Shown here: piece by piece, positions 7,018 to 15,304 of the stretch
Layout: every line of letters begins with the position of its first letter
Position numbering within the stretch: position 1 is the first letter of the stretch
Assembly: GCA_027009865.1 (NCBI GenBank)
Contig: JALVCR010000017.1
Span: 1 to 18,261 of the forward strand
Direction: 5' to 3'
Source: Campylobacterales bacterium
Lineage (GTDB): Bacteria; Campylobacterota; Campylobacteria; Campylobacterales; JAADDG01
Length of the DNA stretch: 18,261 nt
Notes under the pieces: model-generated
What the model saw: the letters and a program-made list of their open reading frames with translations, nothing else
Database searches by the model: none
Told to the model about the DNA's origin: nothing
Program-made: the position numbers and the translations under genes

Positions 7018-7989
7018 ATGGAAATTTTTAAAAGCGATAAAATTTATGATTTTATGGGCAAAAGCAAACTTTTTATTGCGCTTTCGCTTATTTTGGTATT
7101 GGCTTCTTGGGCGATACTTTTTACAAGAGGACTTCATTACGGTATAGATTTTGCGGGAGGAACTTTGGTTCAATTAAAATATGAAAAGAGCGCTCCCATA
7201 AAAAAAATTAGAGAAGATCTAAAAAAGGATCCAATTTTTAAAAACGCTTCAATTACGGAGTTTGGATCTCCTAATGAGGTTGTTATCAGGTTTTCTACAA
7301 GCTCATCTTCGGTTGGAGTTGATATCGGAGATAAAGTAAGAGAGCTTTTGAAAAATACCGGCAAATTTAAAGTTAGAAGAGTTGATATGGTAGGCCCTAA
7401 AGTTGGAAACGAGCTTAGGGAAAAAGGGCTTATGGCTATGGTTTTGTCAATTATAGCTATTTTGATATATGTTGCCTTTAGATTTGAGTGGAGATTTGGC
7501 CTTGCAGCGATTTTGGCCTTGGTTCACGATGTATCTATCTCTTTGGGATTTGTCTCTTTGTTTCAAATAGATGTAAATTTGGATATTTTGGCTGCTATTT
7601 TAACAATTATGGGATATTCCCTAAACGATACGATTATTGTTTTTGATAGAATCAGGGAAGGTATTAAAGAGGCTAAAGTTATGGATCTCTTTTCGGTAAT
7701 AAACGAATCTGTAACAAAAACACTCTCAAGAACAACCCTAACCTCGCTTACAACATTTTTTGTTGTTTTAACTCTCTATCTTTTTGGAGGAGAGATTATA
7801 AAAGGTTTTAGTTTCACCCTATTAATCGGAATTATAGTGGGAACTTACAGCTCAATTTTCGTAGCTTCTCCTCTTTTAAAATGGCTTGGATTTAGTATTG
7901 AAGATTTTAAAAAGAAAGAGGCTGAAAAAGAGAAGAGAAGAAGAGAAAAAGAGAAAATCAGGCAGATGTATGAGGGCGGAGTAGTTTAA
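7018..7989 (+). CDS. secF: Protein translocase subunit SecF
   Basis: SecF is the partner of SecD in the proton-driven export motor of the inner membrane. The 323 residues contain an N-terminal helix (about 16-35), the GIDFAGGT signature (42-49), a small periplasmic domain, and five C-terminal helices. Family motifs include VGPKVGNELREKG (125-137), YVAFRFEWRFG (151-161), the HD pair (170-171), GYSLNDTIIVFDRIRE (199-214) and SRTT (237-240). The C-terminus ends in a highly charged Lys/Glu/Arg stretch (about 296-316), probably cytoplasmic. It starts three bases after the secD stop, with a GAGAGGAAA stretch at the end of secD serving as ribosome binding site. Confidence 0.97.
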   Translation: MEIFKSDKIYDFMGKSKLFIALSLILVLASWAILFTRGLHYGIDFAGGTLVQLKYEKSAPIKKIREDLKKDPIFKNASITEFGSPNEVVIRFSTSSSSVGVDIGDKVRELLKNTGKFKVRRVDMVGPKVGNELREKGLMAMVLSIIAILIYVAFRFEWRFGLAAILALVHDVSISLGFVSLFQIDVNLDILAAILTIMGYSLNDTIIVFDRIREGIKEAKVMDLFSVINESVTKTLSRTTLTSLTTFFVVLTLYLFGGEIIKGFSFTLLIGIIVGTYSSIFVASPLLKWLGFSIEDFKKKEAEKEKRRREKEKIRQMYEGGVV

Positions 7990-8000
7990 AGGTATAAGCT

Positions 8001-8339
8001 ATGGACTGGGGAAAGGTAATATACACTTTTTTTACTCTTATGAGTCTTACCACGACGGCTGGATTTTTGTATGAACAAAACGCCGTAACTCTTTTTATAG
8101 CCGCTTCCATTAATGTAGTCTCCACTCTTTTAAAGATAGGAGTCAAAAATATCTTGGCCGCAGAGCTTTTTGCAAGCTCTCTTGTGGCCGATCTTCATCT
8201 AATTCCTGCTTTCTTGTTTATTCAGCTTGAATACAATTTAAAACTTGCCATTGCACTGGCCATTGGAGCAGTGGTAGCTAATGTTTTTTCCATGGCTTTG
8301 GTTTTGGTGGAAGCTGCAAAAAGCAAAGAAGAATTTTAA
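8001..8339 (+). CDS. Small integral membrane protein (DUF6394-like)
   Basis: This 112-residue protein has no known biochemical role. It is almost entirely hydrophobic, with about four predicted membrane helices (roughly 5-23, 28-47, 53-75, 81-104) and a short charged C-terminal tail. Notable features are acidic and histidine residues near the middle (E55, D64, H66) in otherwise apolar sequence. I recall such proteins, labelled DUF6394, next to secF in other Campylobacterota, and that is the basis of the family call. AAAGG (7988-7992) lies eight bases before the ATG, so the start is good. Its place between secF and leuS, with gaps of 11 and 15 bases, puts it in the same transcript. A link to Sec function is suggested only by position. 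Confidence 0.8.
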   Translation: MDWGKVIYTFFTLMSLTTTAGFLYEQNAVTLFIAASINVVSTLLKIGVKNILAAELFASSLVADLHLIPAFLFIQLEYNLKLAIALAIGAVVANVFSMALVLVEAAKSKEEF

Positions 8340-8354
8340 AAACGAGGTGAAATT

Positions 8355-10805
8355 ATGGAGTATAAACCTTCCGAAATAGAAAAAAAGTGGCAAAAAATAT
8401 GGCAAGAGAGCAGAGCTTTCGAGCCTGATAGCGAAAAATCAAAAAAACCTAAAAAATATGTTTTAAGCATGTTTCCCTATCCAAGCGGTAGAATGCATAT
8501 GGGACATGTTAGAAATTATACTATAAGCGATGCGTTTGCAAGATATTTTAGAAAAGAGGGTTTTAATGTATTGCATCCGATGGGATGGGACGCTTTTGGA
8601 ATGCCGGCTGAAAATGCCGCTATAAAGCACAAAGTTCATCCCAAAAAGTGGACTTATGAAAATATAGACTATATGAGAAAAGAGTTTGAGAGTATGGGAC
8701 TCTCTTTTTCCAAAGAGAGAGAATTTGCCACTTGCGATCCTCTTTATTCAAAACATGAACAGAAAATTTTTATTCAGATGTGGCAAAAGGGTCTTATTTA
8801 TAGAAAAAAATCTCTTGTAAACTGGTGTGAGAGCTGTCATACCGTTTTGGCAAACGAGCAGGTTGTAGAGGGGTGCTGCTGGAGATGCGATAATCCTATT
8901 GTTCAAAAAGAGATGTATCAATATTTTGCAAGAATTACAAAATACGCAAAAGAGCTTCTGGAAGGTTTAAAAAAGCTTGAAAAGGGATGGCCAAATCAGG
9001 TTATAGTGATGCAAAGAAACTGGATAGGCGAAAGCGAGGGGCTTGAGTTTGATTTTCTTTTGGATGAAGAGTCGGCTAAAAAGCTTAAAGGCATAGATAG
9101 ATTTTCTGTTTTTACCACAAGAGCAGATACGATTTACGGGGTAACTTATGCCGCTTTAGCTCCAGAACATGAGATAGTTTTAGAGCTTTTAAAATCGGAT
9201 ATCTTAGATGAAGAGACAAAAGAGAAGATAAAAAGAATGCAGGCCGTGCCTCCAAGAGAGAGGGGAAACAGGGAAAAAGAGGGAATTTTTACAAACTTAT
9301 ACGCGATTCATCCTTTAACAAAAGAGAAAATTCCAATATGGATAGCAAATTTTGTTATTGTAGAGTATGGAAGCGGGGCGGTTATGTCTGTTCCGGCGCA
9401 TGATGAGAGAGATTTTGAGTTTGCCAAAAAATATAATCTTCCAATAAAGTATGTAATAAAGCCAAAAGAGGGAGATATCGATAAAAACGAAGCTTTTACA
9501 AAAGAGGGGATTATGATAAACTCCGATGGTTTTAATAATCTCCCAAGCAAGGAAGCTAAGTCTAAAATTATAGAGATGTTTGAAGAAAAAGGTCTTGGCA
9601 AGAAGGTAGTTAATTATAAACTTAGAGACTGGGGTCTTAGCAGACAGAGATATTGGGGAACTCCTATTCCTTTGATTCATTGCGAAAAATGCGGAATAGT
9701 GGAGGTTCCTTTTGAAAATCTTCCAGTAACCTTGCCAGATGACGTAAAGATTACTGGAGAGGGAAACCCTTTGGAAAATCATCCTTCATGGAAATATGTA
9801 AAATGTCCAAAATGTAGTGGCGATGCTTTAAGAGAGACTGATACTTTGGATACTTTTGTAGAGTCAAGCTGGTATTTTTTAAGATATGCCACTCCAAGAG
9901 AGTATTGGGAAGAGAAGGTTGTGGATAAAGAAAGCGTAGATTATTGGATGAGCGTAGATCACTATATTGGCGGAATAGAGCATGCCATTTTGCATCTTTT
10001 ATATTCAAGATTTTTTACTAAAGTAATGAGAGATTTGGGATATGTGGATGTAGATGAGCCTTTTAGCAAGCTTTTAACGCAGGGGATGGTTTTAAAAGAC
10101 GGCGCTAAAATGAGCAAATCCAAAGGCAATATCGTAGATCCAGACTCTTTGATAGAAAAATATGGCGCGGATACGGCAAGGCTTTTTATCCTTTTTGCGG
10201 CTCCCCCTCAAAAAGAGATAGAGTGGAATGATAAAGCAGTTGAAGGAGCTTTTAAATTTATAAAAAGATTTGTAGATAGAAGCAAAAATGCAAAAGAGTG
10301 TGAAGATATTCCAAAAATTGATCACTCTAAGCTTAAAAAAGAGGAGAAATTTGCAAGAAAGAAAGTTTATGAGGCTTTGAAAAAGTATGAAGAGGTTTAT
10401 AGCGGCTCTTATGCTTTTAATACGATGATAGCCGCGTCAATGGAGGCTCTAAACGCTCTTTCAAATCAAAAAAATGAAGATGTGTGGAGCGAGGGATATT
10501 TTATACTTTTGAATGTTTTAGAGCCGGTTATTCCTCATATCTGCTGGGAGCTTAGCGATAAGCTCTTTAAAAGAAGAAACTTTAGAAAAATAGAAATAAA
10601 AGAGGAAGTGTTTAGAGAAGATAGCGTTACTGTCGTAGTGAGTGTAAACGGCAAAAAAAGAGGCATATTAAATATTCCAAAGGATACTTCCAAAGATGAA
10701 ACTATTAAAAAAGCAAAAGAGACAGTTTCAAAATGGCTTACAGGTAAAGAGATAATAAAAGAGGTTTATGTTCCAGGAAAACTTGTAAATTTGGTAATTA
10801 AATAG
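8355..10805 (+). CDS. leuS: Leucyl-tRNA synthetase
   Basis: LeuRS attaches leucine to tRNA-Leu in the cytoplasm and edits mischarged tRNAs. The 816 residues are a normal bacterial length. The class I HIGH motif appears as HMGH (48-51) after YPSGRM, and KMSKS is at 585-589. A cysteine cluster, CESC (158-161) with CCWRC (174-178), looks like the zinc-binding ZN1 module, and further CxxC pairs lie at 443-446 and 484-487. The CP1 editing domain shows the threonine-rich TTRADTIYGVTY (254-265) and the AHDERDFEFA segment (348-357) that holds the editing aspartate. GAGGTGA (8344-8350) is a strong ribosome binding site. The stop codon directly abuts the next ATG, so the downstream lipoprotein gene is probably translationally coupled. 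Confidence 0.98.
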   Translation: MEYKPSEIEKKWQKIWQESRAFEPDSEKSKKPKKYVLSMFPYPSGRMHMGHVRNYTISDAFARYFRKEGFNVLHPMGWDAFGMPAENAAIKHKVHPKKWTYENIDYMRKEFESMGLSFSKEREFATCDPLYSKHEQKIFIQMWQKGLIYRKKSLVNWCESCHTVLANEQVVEGCCWRCDNPIVQKEMYQYFARITKYAKELLEGLKKLEKGWPNQVIVMQRNWIGESEGLEFDFLLDEESAKKLKGIDRFSVFTTRADTIYGVTYAALAPEHEIVLELLKSDILDEETKEKIKRMQAVPPRERGNREKEGIFTNLYAIHPLTKEKIPIWIANFVIVEYGSGAVMSVPAHDERDFEFAKKYNLPIKYVIKPKEGDIDKNEAFTKEGIMINSDGFNNLPSKEAKSKIIEMFEEKGLGKKVVNYKLRDWGLSRQRYWGTPIPLIHCEKCGIVEVPFENLPVTLPDDVKITGEGNPLENHPSWKYVKCPKCSGDALRETDTLDTFVESSWYFLRYATPREYWEEKVVDKESVDYWMSVDHYIGGIEHAILHLLYSRFFTKVMRDLGYVDVDEPFSKLLTQGMVLKDGAKMSKSKGNIVDPDSLIEKYGADTARLFILFAAPPQKEIEWNDKAVEGAFKFIKRFVDRSKNAKECEDIPKIDHSKLKKEEKFARKKVYEALKKYEEVYSGSYAFNTMIAASMEALNALSNQKNEDVWSEGYFILLNVLEPVIPHICWELSDKLFKRRNFRKIEIKEEVFREDSVTVVVSVNGKKRGILNIPKDTSKDETIKKAKETVSKWLTGKEIIKEVYVPGKLVNLVIK

Positions 10806-11312
10806 ATGAAAAGAGCTTTTTATTTTATTCTTTTGCTTACTTTCGTAGGATGCGGTTATAAACCCGCTTCCTACTATACCGATAGAATTTTAAAAACAAA
10901 AGTTTACGTAGATGTCAAATCCTCTCTTAGGGATCCGGAAAATACCGTTTTAATAAAAGATGCTATAAATGAAGTTTTAGTAAGTAAATTTCACTCTATT
11001 TTAGCTCCTTTTGATAAAGCCGATTTGAAATTTTTTATAAAATTAAGAAGCGTTTCTTTTGAGCCGATACAATATGATCAAAATGGTTTTGTAACCGCTT
11101 ATAAAACGGTTGTTGTTTTGGATACTCTTTATAAGTCTAAAGATAAACAAAAAAGAATAGTAACAAGCGGGGAGTATGATTTCCCGATAGAGTCAAACAG
11201 TATCATATCTGATACTAAAAGATTTGAGGCTATTAAGTTTGCTTCCAAGAAAGCAATAGAGGAGTTTATCTCAAAAATTGCCATAGAGGGAATGTTGGAT
11301 GACAATAAATGA
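10806..11312 (+). CDS. lptE: LPS-assembly lipoprotein LptE-like
   Basis: This is a 168-residue secreted lipoprotein. It has a short basic N-terminus, a hydrophobic stretch (about 5-14) and a lipobox ending in FVGC with the lipidated cysteine at position 16, followed by GYKP, which is usual at the start of mature LptE. LptE plugs the LptD barrel in the outer membrane and helps insert lipopolysaccharide. The mature part looks like mixed alpha/beta, consistent with LptE, but sequence conservation in this family is weak. The call rests largely on the lipobox plus GY and on the position between leuS and a GGDEF gene, which I recall from related genomes. It begins immediately after the leuS stop and overlaps the next gene by 14 bases. 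Its acylation would require the Lnt encoded in this window. Confidence 0.75.
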   Translation: MKRAFYFILLLTFVGCGYKPASYYTDRILKTKVYVDVKSSLRDPENTVLIKDAINEVLVSKFHSILAPFDKADLKFFIKLRSVSFEPIQYDQNGFVTAYKTVVVLDTLYKSKDKQKRIVTSGEYDFPIESNSIISDTKRFEAIKFASKKAIEEFISKIAIEGMLDDNK

Positions 11313-12849
11313 TATAGCCAAAGAGGCTATAGAGATAGTTACCAAAAATCATGAATTTCTAACTCCCGACAACTATTACAAGGCTTTCTGCTTTGTGGCT
11401 AAAAAGAGGGGATATATTGTAGAAGATTGTCAAAAAATAGAAAATTATATAAAAAAACTTGATCCTGTAATTCAGAATGAAGCTAAAAAATTTTTTATAA
11501 AAAGTGTGGATGATTTTTTTGCTTTTCTTATTGCCTATATTAATAGAACCACATCTCTTGAGAGCAACGAGCATATAAAACATTTAACTCTTCTTATAAA
11601 AAGGCTTCTTCAGGCAATAACCCTTTTGCATGATAAAGAGGCTTCCGAGCTTGCCAATATATCCTTGGATAGAATAAGCTATACTATAGATACGAAAGCA
11701 GTGGATATTATAAAAGATAAGTGGCTTGATTTTATAACCTCTTATGATGACTCCTATCTTGAAAAGCTTGATAAATTTTGCAAAGTTAATAAAAATGATC
11801 TAAGATTAATGGTTGAAAACCTTTTGGAGTGTTTTGTAGAGGATGAGCAAAAAGCTTCAAAAGAGATATACACTAAAATTGCTCCTTTATTGATAGCGGC
11901 TCTCTCTCCCTCTATCGCTTCAGATGTTGATGAAGAGCTTGCAATTATCTCTTATGAACTTCAAAATTCTCCCGAATCTTTGGCTACGGATTCTTTTATA
12001 GAAGATATAAAAAAAATGATTTTAAGAAGAAAGGATTTGGATAAGGCAAAACTTAGAGAAAATGTAGCTGTTTTAGATAACTTATTGGAAAATCTCTCTT
12101 TAAAAATTATCGATCTTTTAAAAAGAAGCAATATCAGCAAAGAAAAAATCCAAAAAATTACAAATCAAATAAAAAATACAGATTTTAAAGATGACTCTTT
12201 AGAGACGATTCAAAAGAAACTGTTGAAAATAGCACAGTCTTTAGAGTTTGAAACAGACTCCTTTTCCAACGAAATCCAAAATCATCAGCTGATAGTAAAA
12301 CATCTATACAACAGAGTAAAGAAACTTGAGAAAGCTTTGCAGATAGCGAAAAAAGAGGTAAAGGTTGATTTTCTGACATCTACTTTATCAAAAAGAGGAT
12401 TTGAGGAAGAGCTTCATAAAGCTGAAGAGAGTTTTAAAAGATATCAAACTAATTACTCTATATGCTTTTTTGATATAGACTATTTTAAAATTATAAATGA
12501 TACATACGGCCATGAGGCGGGAGATGTGATATTAAAAAGTGTGGGAGAGCTTTTTAAAAGATATACAAGAGAGGTTGATATAGTCGGAAGATATGGAGGG
12601 GAGGAGTTTGTAGTCGTTTTGCCAAATGTTGATTTAACAGGAGCTATAAAATTTGCCAATAAAATTAGAAAAATGATTAAATCAAACAGATTTATGTATA
12701 AGGGCGAGAGAATTTATGTCTCCATAAGCGGTGGAGTTAGTGAAAGAAAAGATTACAAATCTCTTCAAGAGGCTATAAACGCGGCAGATGAGATGTTATA
12801 TAAGGCCAAAAACACTGGAAGAAACAAAATAATGCCGGAATTTGGATGA
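11299..12849 (+). CDS. Soluble diguanylate cyclase with N-terminal helical domain
   Basis: The C-terminal domain (about 356-516) should make cyclic di-GMP from two GTP. It has the DFLTSTLSKRGF opening (357-368), the metal-binding FFDIDYFK (390-397, D392), active-site GGEEF (433-437) and an inhibitory-site RxxD (424-427) exactly five residues before it, so both catalysis and product inhibition look intact. The first 350 residues are predicted helical with no signal peptide or membrane segment. They open with an LTPDNYYKAF segment (21-30) like the TPxNY helical domains before GGDEF in some gammaproteobacterial cyclases. Residues about 325-356 look like a coiled coil leading into GGDEF. The input signal is unknown. 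The start is supported by AGAGGGA (11285-11291), seven bases upstream. It overlaps lptE by 14 and folC by 4 bases. Confidence 0.92.
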   Translation: MTINDIAKEAIEIVTKNHEFLTPDNYYKAFCFVAKKRGYIVEDCQKIENYIKKLDPVIQNEAKKFFIKSVDDFFAFLIAYINRTTSLESNEHIKHLTLLIKRLLQAITLLHDKEASELANISLDRISYTIDTKAVDIIKDKWLDFITSYDDSYLEKLDKFCKVNKNDLRLMVENLLECFVEDEQKASKEIYTKIAPLLIAALSPSIASDVDEELAIISYELQNSPESLATDSFIEDIKKMILRRKDLDKAKLRENVAVLDNLLENLSLKIIDLLKRSNISKEKIQKITNQIKNTDFKDDSLETIQKKLLKIAQSLEFETDSFSNEIQNHQLIVKHLYNRVKKLEKALQIAKKEVKVDFLTSTLSKRGFEEELHKAEESFKRYQTNYSICFFDIDYFKIINDTYGHEAGDVILKSVGELFKRYTREVDIVGRYGGEEFVVVLPNVDLTGAIKFANKIRKMIKSNRFMYKGERIYVSISGGVSERKDYKSLQEAINAADEMLYKAKNTGRNKIMPEFG

Positions 12850-13997
12850 GTTTAGCTGATTTTTTAAATAAGAAGCCTTTATATTATAAAGAGATAGATT
12901 ATGAAAGAATGCCCAGAATCTGGGAAAGAGTTAAAAAGTATTTTAATCTTCCAAAAATTATTCATATAGTCGGAACCAACGGAAAGGGAAGCAGCGGCAG
13001 ATTTTTGGCCTATTATTTATATAAAAGCGGATTTAAAACAGGACACTATACCTCTCCTCATATTTTAAAATTTAACGAGAGAATCTGGATTGACGGAAAA
13101 GATATAGATGACGAGAGTTTACAAAAGTCTCACGAAAGCCTTCTTTCCATACTTTCTAAAGAGGAGGCAGACTCTCTTTCCTATTTTGAATACACAACTC
13201 TTCTTGCCGTTTTTTCCATGCAAAAGTGCGATTATATTGTTTTGGAAGCCGGGCTTGGCGGGGAGTATGACGCAACGAGTGTATTTGATAATATTTTAAC
13301 TTTGGTAACCTCAATAGATTTTGATCATAAAGCTTTTTTAGGAGAGAGTATAGAGGAGATTGCAAGAACCAAATTAAATGCGGTCAAAAGGGCTATGATT
13401 TTATCTATGCAAGAGCATATAGAGGTTTTTGAGATAGCTTTTGAAATTTCGAAAAAAAAGAAAAAGAAAATTTATTTATATAATAATTTTTTAACGAATA
13501 ATGAGTTAATATTATCTGGAGCCTTTATAAAAGATAGAGAGCTTCCGCCTTTTTTTTATAAAAATTTGACTTTAGCAATGTCTGCGGTTAAATTTTTAGG
13601 ACTAAATGTCGATTTTAATAAACTAAATGGCATACAGTTTTTTGGAAGATGCCAAAGGATTTTTAAAAACATAACAATAGATGTAGGCCACAATCCTCTT
13701 GCGGCAAAAGCTTTAAAAGAGAGTTTTGAAAATAAAAAAGTGGTTTTGGTTTACAACAGTTATGAAGATAAAGATTATGAGGAAATTTTAAAGATTTTAA
13801 AACCTATTATAAAAAGGGTTGAAATTATAGATTTAGATGAAGAGAGAGTGGCTAAAAGAGAGAGTTTAAAAAGAGTTTTAAAGAAACTCTCTTTAGATTT
13901 TAGAGATTTTAATAAAATAGAAGATAATGAAGAGTATCTGGTTTTTGGCTCTTTTATGGTTATAGAAAAATTTTTAAAAGGTTTTTATGAAAAATAA
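12846..13997 (+). CDS. folC: Folylpolyglutamate synthase / dihydrofolate synthase
   Basis: FolC adds glutamate to dihydropteroate and lengthens the polyglutamate tail of folates, using ATP, in the cytoplasm. The 383 residues are short compared with about 420 in E. coli, as is common in this phylum. Visible motifs are the P-loop VGTNGKGSS (42-50), YTSPHILKFNERI (68-80) of the substrate region, EAGLGGEYDATSVF (134-147) and SIDFDHKAFLG (156-166), all typical Mur-ligase-family features. The C-terminal domain contains DVGHNPLAAKAL, the expected DxAHNP-like block with glycine replacing alanine. Whether both synthase activities are present cannot be told from sequence. It starts in ATGA overlapping the previous stop and overlaps the next gene by 11 bases. 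Confidence 0.95.
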   Translation: MSLADFLNKKPLYYKEIDYERMPRIWERVKKYFNLPKIIHIVGTNGKGSSGRFLAYYLYKSGFKTGHYTSPHILKFNERIWIDGKDIDDESLQKSHESLLSILSKEEADSLSYFEYTTLLAVFSMQKCDYIVLEAGLGGEYDATSVFDNILTLVTSIDFDHKAFLGESIEEIARTKLNAVKRAMILSMQEHIEVFEIAFEISKKKKKKIYLYNNFLTNNELILSGAFIKDRELPPFFYKNLTLAMSAVKFLGLNVDFNKLNGIQFFGRCQRIFKNITIDVGHNPLAAKALKESFENKKVVLVYNSYEDKDYEEILKILKPIIKRVEIIDLDEERVAKRESLKRVLKKLSLDFRDFNKIEDNEEYLVFGSFMVIEKFLKGFYEK

Positions 13998-14955
13998 ACT
14001 TACTATTACGGTTTCAGATATAAACGGCACAAAACATTATGAAGTTCATCAGGCCGTAAAAAAATTTATTATATATTTTTTGCTTTTTATAGTTTTGGTT
14101 GTCGGAGGAAGTTTTTATCTTATAAATTTTTTAATGAATGAAGTTGAAACGTTAGAGAAGAAAAAAGAGCTGATAGCCAAAGAAGAAGCTAAATTAAAAG
14201 AAGAGAAGAGAATTTTACAAGAAGAGATTGCCAAGAAAACAGAAGAATTTGAAAATATAAGAGATAAAGTAGAAGATATAGAAGAACTTATAGGTTTAAA
14301 ACCTTCTAAAGACAAGGGAAATATAGAACAAAGAATTGATTTGATAAAAATTTCTTCCAATGAGAGAAAATTAATATTAAACTCTATTCCTCAAGGTTTT
14401 CCAGTTAGAGGGGCTCATATAACTTCTGGGTTTGGATGGAGAATACATCCTATTTTTCATACCAGAAAATTTCATCACGGTTTGGATTTTGGAGGAAGAA
14501 CCGGACTTCCAATTAGAGCTACAGCCGATGGAATAGTAACTTCTGCCGGTTTTAATAGGGGAGGATATGGGTATGTCGTAAAGGTTATGCATAATTTCGG
14601 TTTTGAAACTATTTATGGACATATGACTAGCAATATAAAAGTTAAAGTAGGAGACTTTGTTAAAAAAGGTGATATAATTGGATATCTGGGAAATACTGGA
14701 AGGTCTACCGGCCCTCATCTTCATTATGAAGTGAGATTCATAGATAGAATTTTAAATCCTATAAATTTTGTTAGGTGGAGTATAATAAATTTTGATGAAA
14801 TCTTTAAGAAGGAGGATAGAGTACCATGGCGTTCTTTGGTAGAAGCAATAAAACACCAGCAAGACCTGTTCCTGCGATTGCAGCAAGCGGCTCACAAACA
14901 AAAAGGCAAAGCCAGTCGTCAGAAACAACGGTCATCGCATCAGGCGCGAAAATAG
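13987..14955 (+). CDS. Membrane-anchored M23 (LytM-type) peptidoglycan endopeptidase
   Basis: The protein (322 residues) has a short cytoplasmic N-terminus, one membrane helix (about 27-48), a charged coiled coil (about 50-105) and a periplasmic zinc peptidase domain (about 138-260). Active-site elements are complete: H163xxxD167 (HHGLD), YGH (210-212) and HLH (244-246). Such enzymes cleave peptide cross-links; Helicobacter relatives Csd1 and Csd2 shape the cell together with a bactofilin. The C-terminal IFKKEDRVPWRSLVEAI segment looks like a family feature. The last 43 residues (280-322) are encoded in DNA that also encodes the bactofilin start, in another frame, and turn Gln/Lys-rich. AAAGG lies five bases before the ATG. 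It is not clear which Csd paralogue it matches, so no symbol is given. Confidence 0.93.
   Translation: MKNKLTITVSDINGTKHYEVHQAVKKFIIYFLLFIVLVVGGSFYLINFLMNEVETLEKKKELIAKEEAKLKEEKRILQEEIAKKTEEFENIRDKVEDIEELIGLKPSKDKGNIEQRIDLIKISSNERKLILNSIPQGFPVRGAHITSGFGWRIHPIFHTRKFHHGLDFGGRTGLPIRATADGIVTSAGFNRGGYGYVVKVMHNFGFETIYGHMTSNIKVKVGDFVKKGDIIGYLGNTGRSTGPHLHYEVRFIDRILNPINFVRWSIINFDEIFKKEDRVPWRSLVEAIKHQQDLFLRLQQAAHKQKGKASRQKQRSSHQARK
14809..14815 (+). promoter_or_regulatory. Strong ribosome binding site for bactofilin, inside the M23 gene
   Basis: AAGGAGG is a near-perfect anti-16S match, ten bases before the ATG at 14826. It lies within the M23 peptidase reading frame, where the same bases encode part of the KKED segment. 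It is the strongest ribosome binding site noticed in the window and fixes the bactofilin start. Confidence 0.85.
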
Positions 14956-15287
14956 AGGGGAATTTTGAATTAAATACGAAACTTCATATAGATGGGGAAG
15001 TTACCGGAACCATTGTTTCAAATAATGTTGTTACTATCGGTTCAAAAGGTGTGGTTAGGGCTGATTTGAAAGCTGATAAAATGATTATAAGCGGCTCTTT
15101 TGAAGGAAATGCTGACTGCAATACGGTTGAGATTTTGGCTGGAGGAAGATATATAGGAAAAGTTTTGGCAAAACAGCTTGTAATAGAGCAAAGCGGTTAT
15201 TTTGAGGGAGAAAGCAAGACAAAAAAAGATTCCACTCCTCAAACTTCCGTCGTTACAAATGCCAAACAGGCAAAGATAGTTAAATAA
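14826..15287 (+). CDS. ccmA: Bactofilin (CcmA-type polymer-forming cytoskeletal protein)
   Basis: Bactofilins form nucleotide-independent filaments on the inner face of the membrane and localise cell-wall enzymes; in Helicobacter pylori CcmA is needed for helical shape. The 153 residues comprise a disordered, Ser/Gln/Ala-rich N-terminal tail (about 1-33), a right-handed beta-helix core (about 34-128) with the repeating short hydrophobic and glycine turns of the family (IASGAKIEGNFE, LHIDGEVTGTI, IISGSFEGN, VIEQSGYFEG), and a polar C-terminal tail. Its first 130 bases overlap the M23 gene in a different frame. The start is fixed by AAGGAGG. Bactofilin next to an M23 peptidase is a recurrent pairing and suggests the two products work together. 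The symbol follows Helicobacter usage. Confidence 0.94.
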   Translation: MAFFGRSNKTPARPVPAIAASGSQTKRQSQSSETTVIASGAKIEGNFELNTKLHIDGEVTGTIVSNNVVTIGSKGVVRADLKADKMIISGSFEGNADCNTVEILAGGRYIGKVLAKQLVIEQSGYFEGESKTKKDSTPQTSVVTNAKQAKIVK

Positions 15288-15304
15288 GGATTTTGTCCAT
15301 AAAT

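Noticed and set aside
6736..7173. Minus-strand open frame of 145 codons across the secD/secF junction
   Set aside because: It has low-complexity composition, no motif, and lies opposite two well-supported genes.
9315..10325. Several minus-strand open frames of 77-155 codons inside leuS
   Set aside because: All lie opposite strongly conserved LeuRS coding sequence and have no family features.
14115..14360. Minus-strand open frame of 81 codons rich in Ser, Phe and Ile inside the M23 gene
   Set aside because: It is the antisense image of the Lys/Glu-rich coiled coil; Lys and Glu codons read in reverse as Phe, Leu and Ser codons. It has no motif and no ribosome binding site.
14826..14955. Programmed frameshift joining the M23 peptidase to bactofilin
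   Set aside because: Bactofilin has its own ATG behind a very strong ribosome binding site, and no slippery heptamer with a following structure stands out, so separate initiation is simpler.
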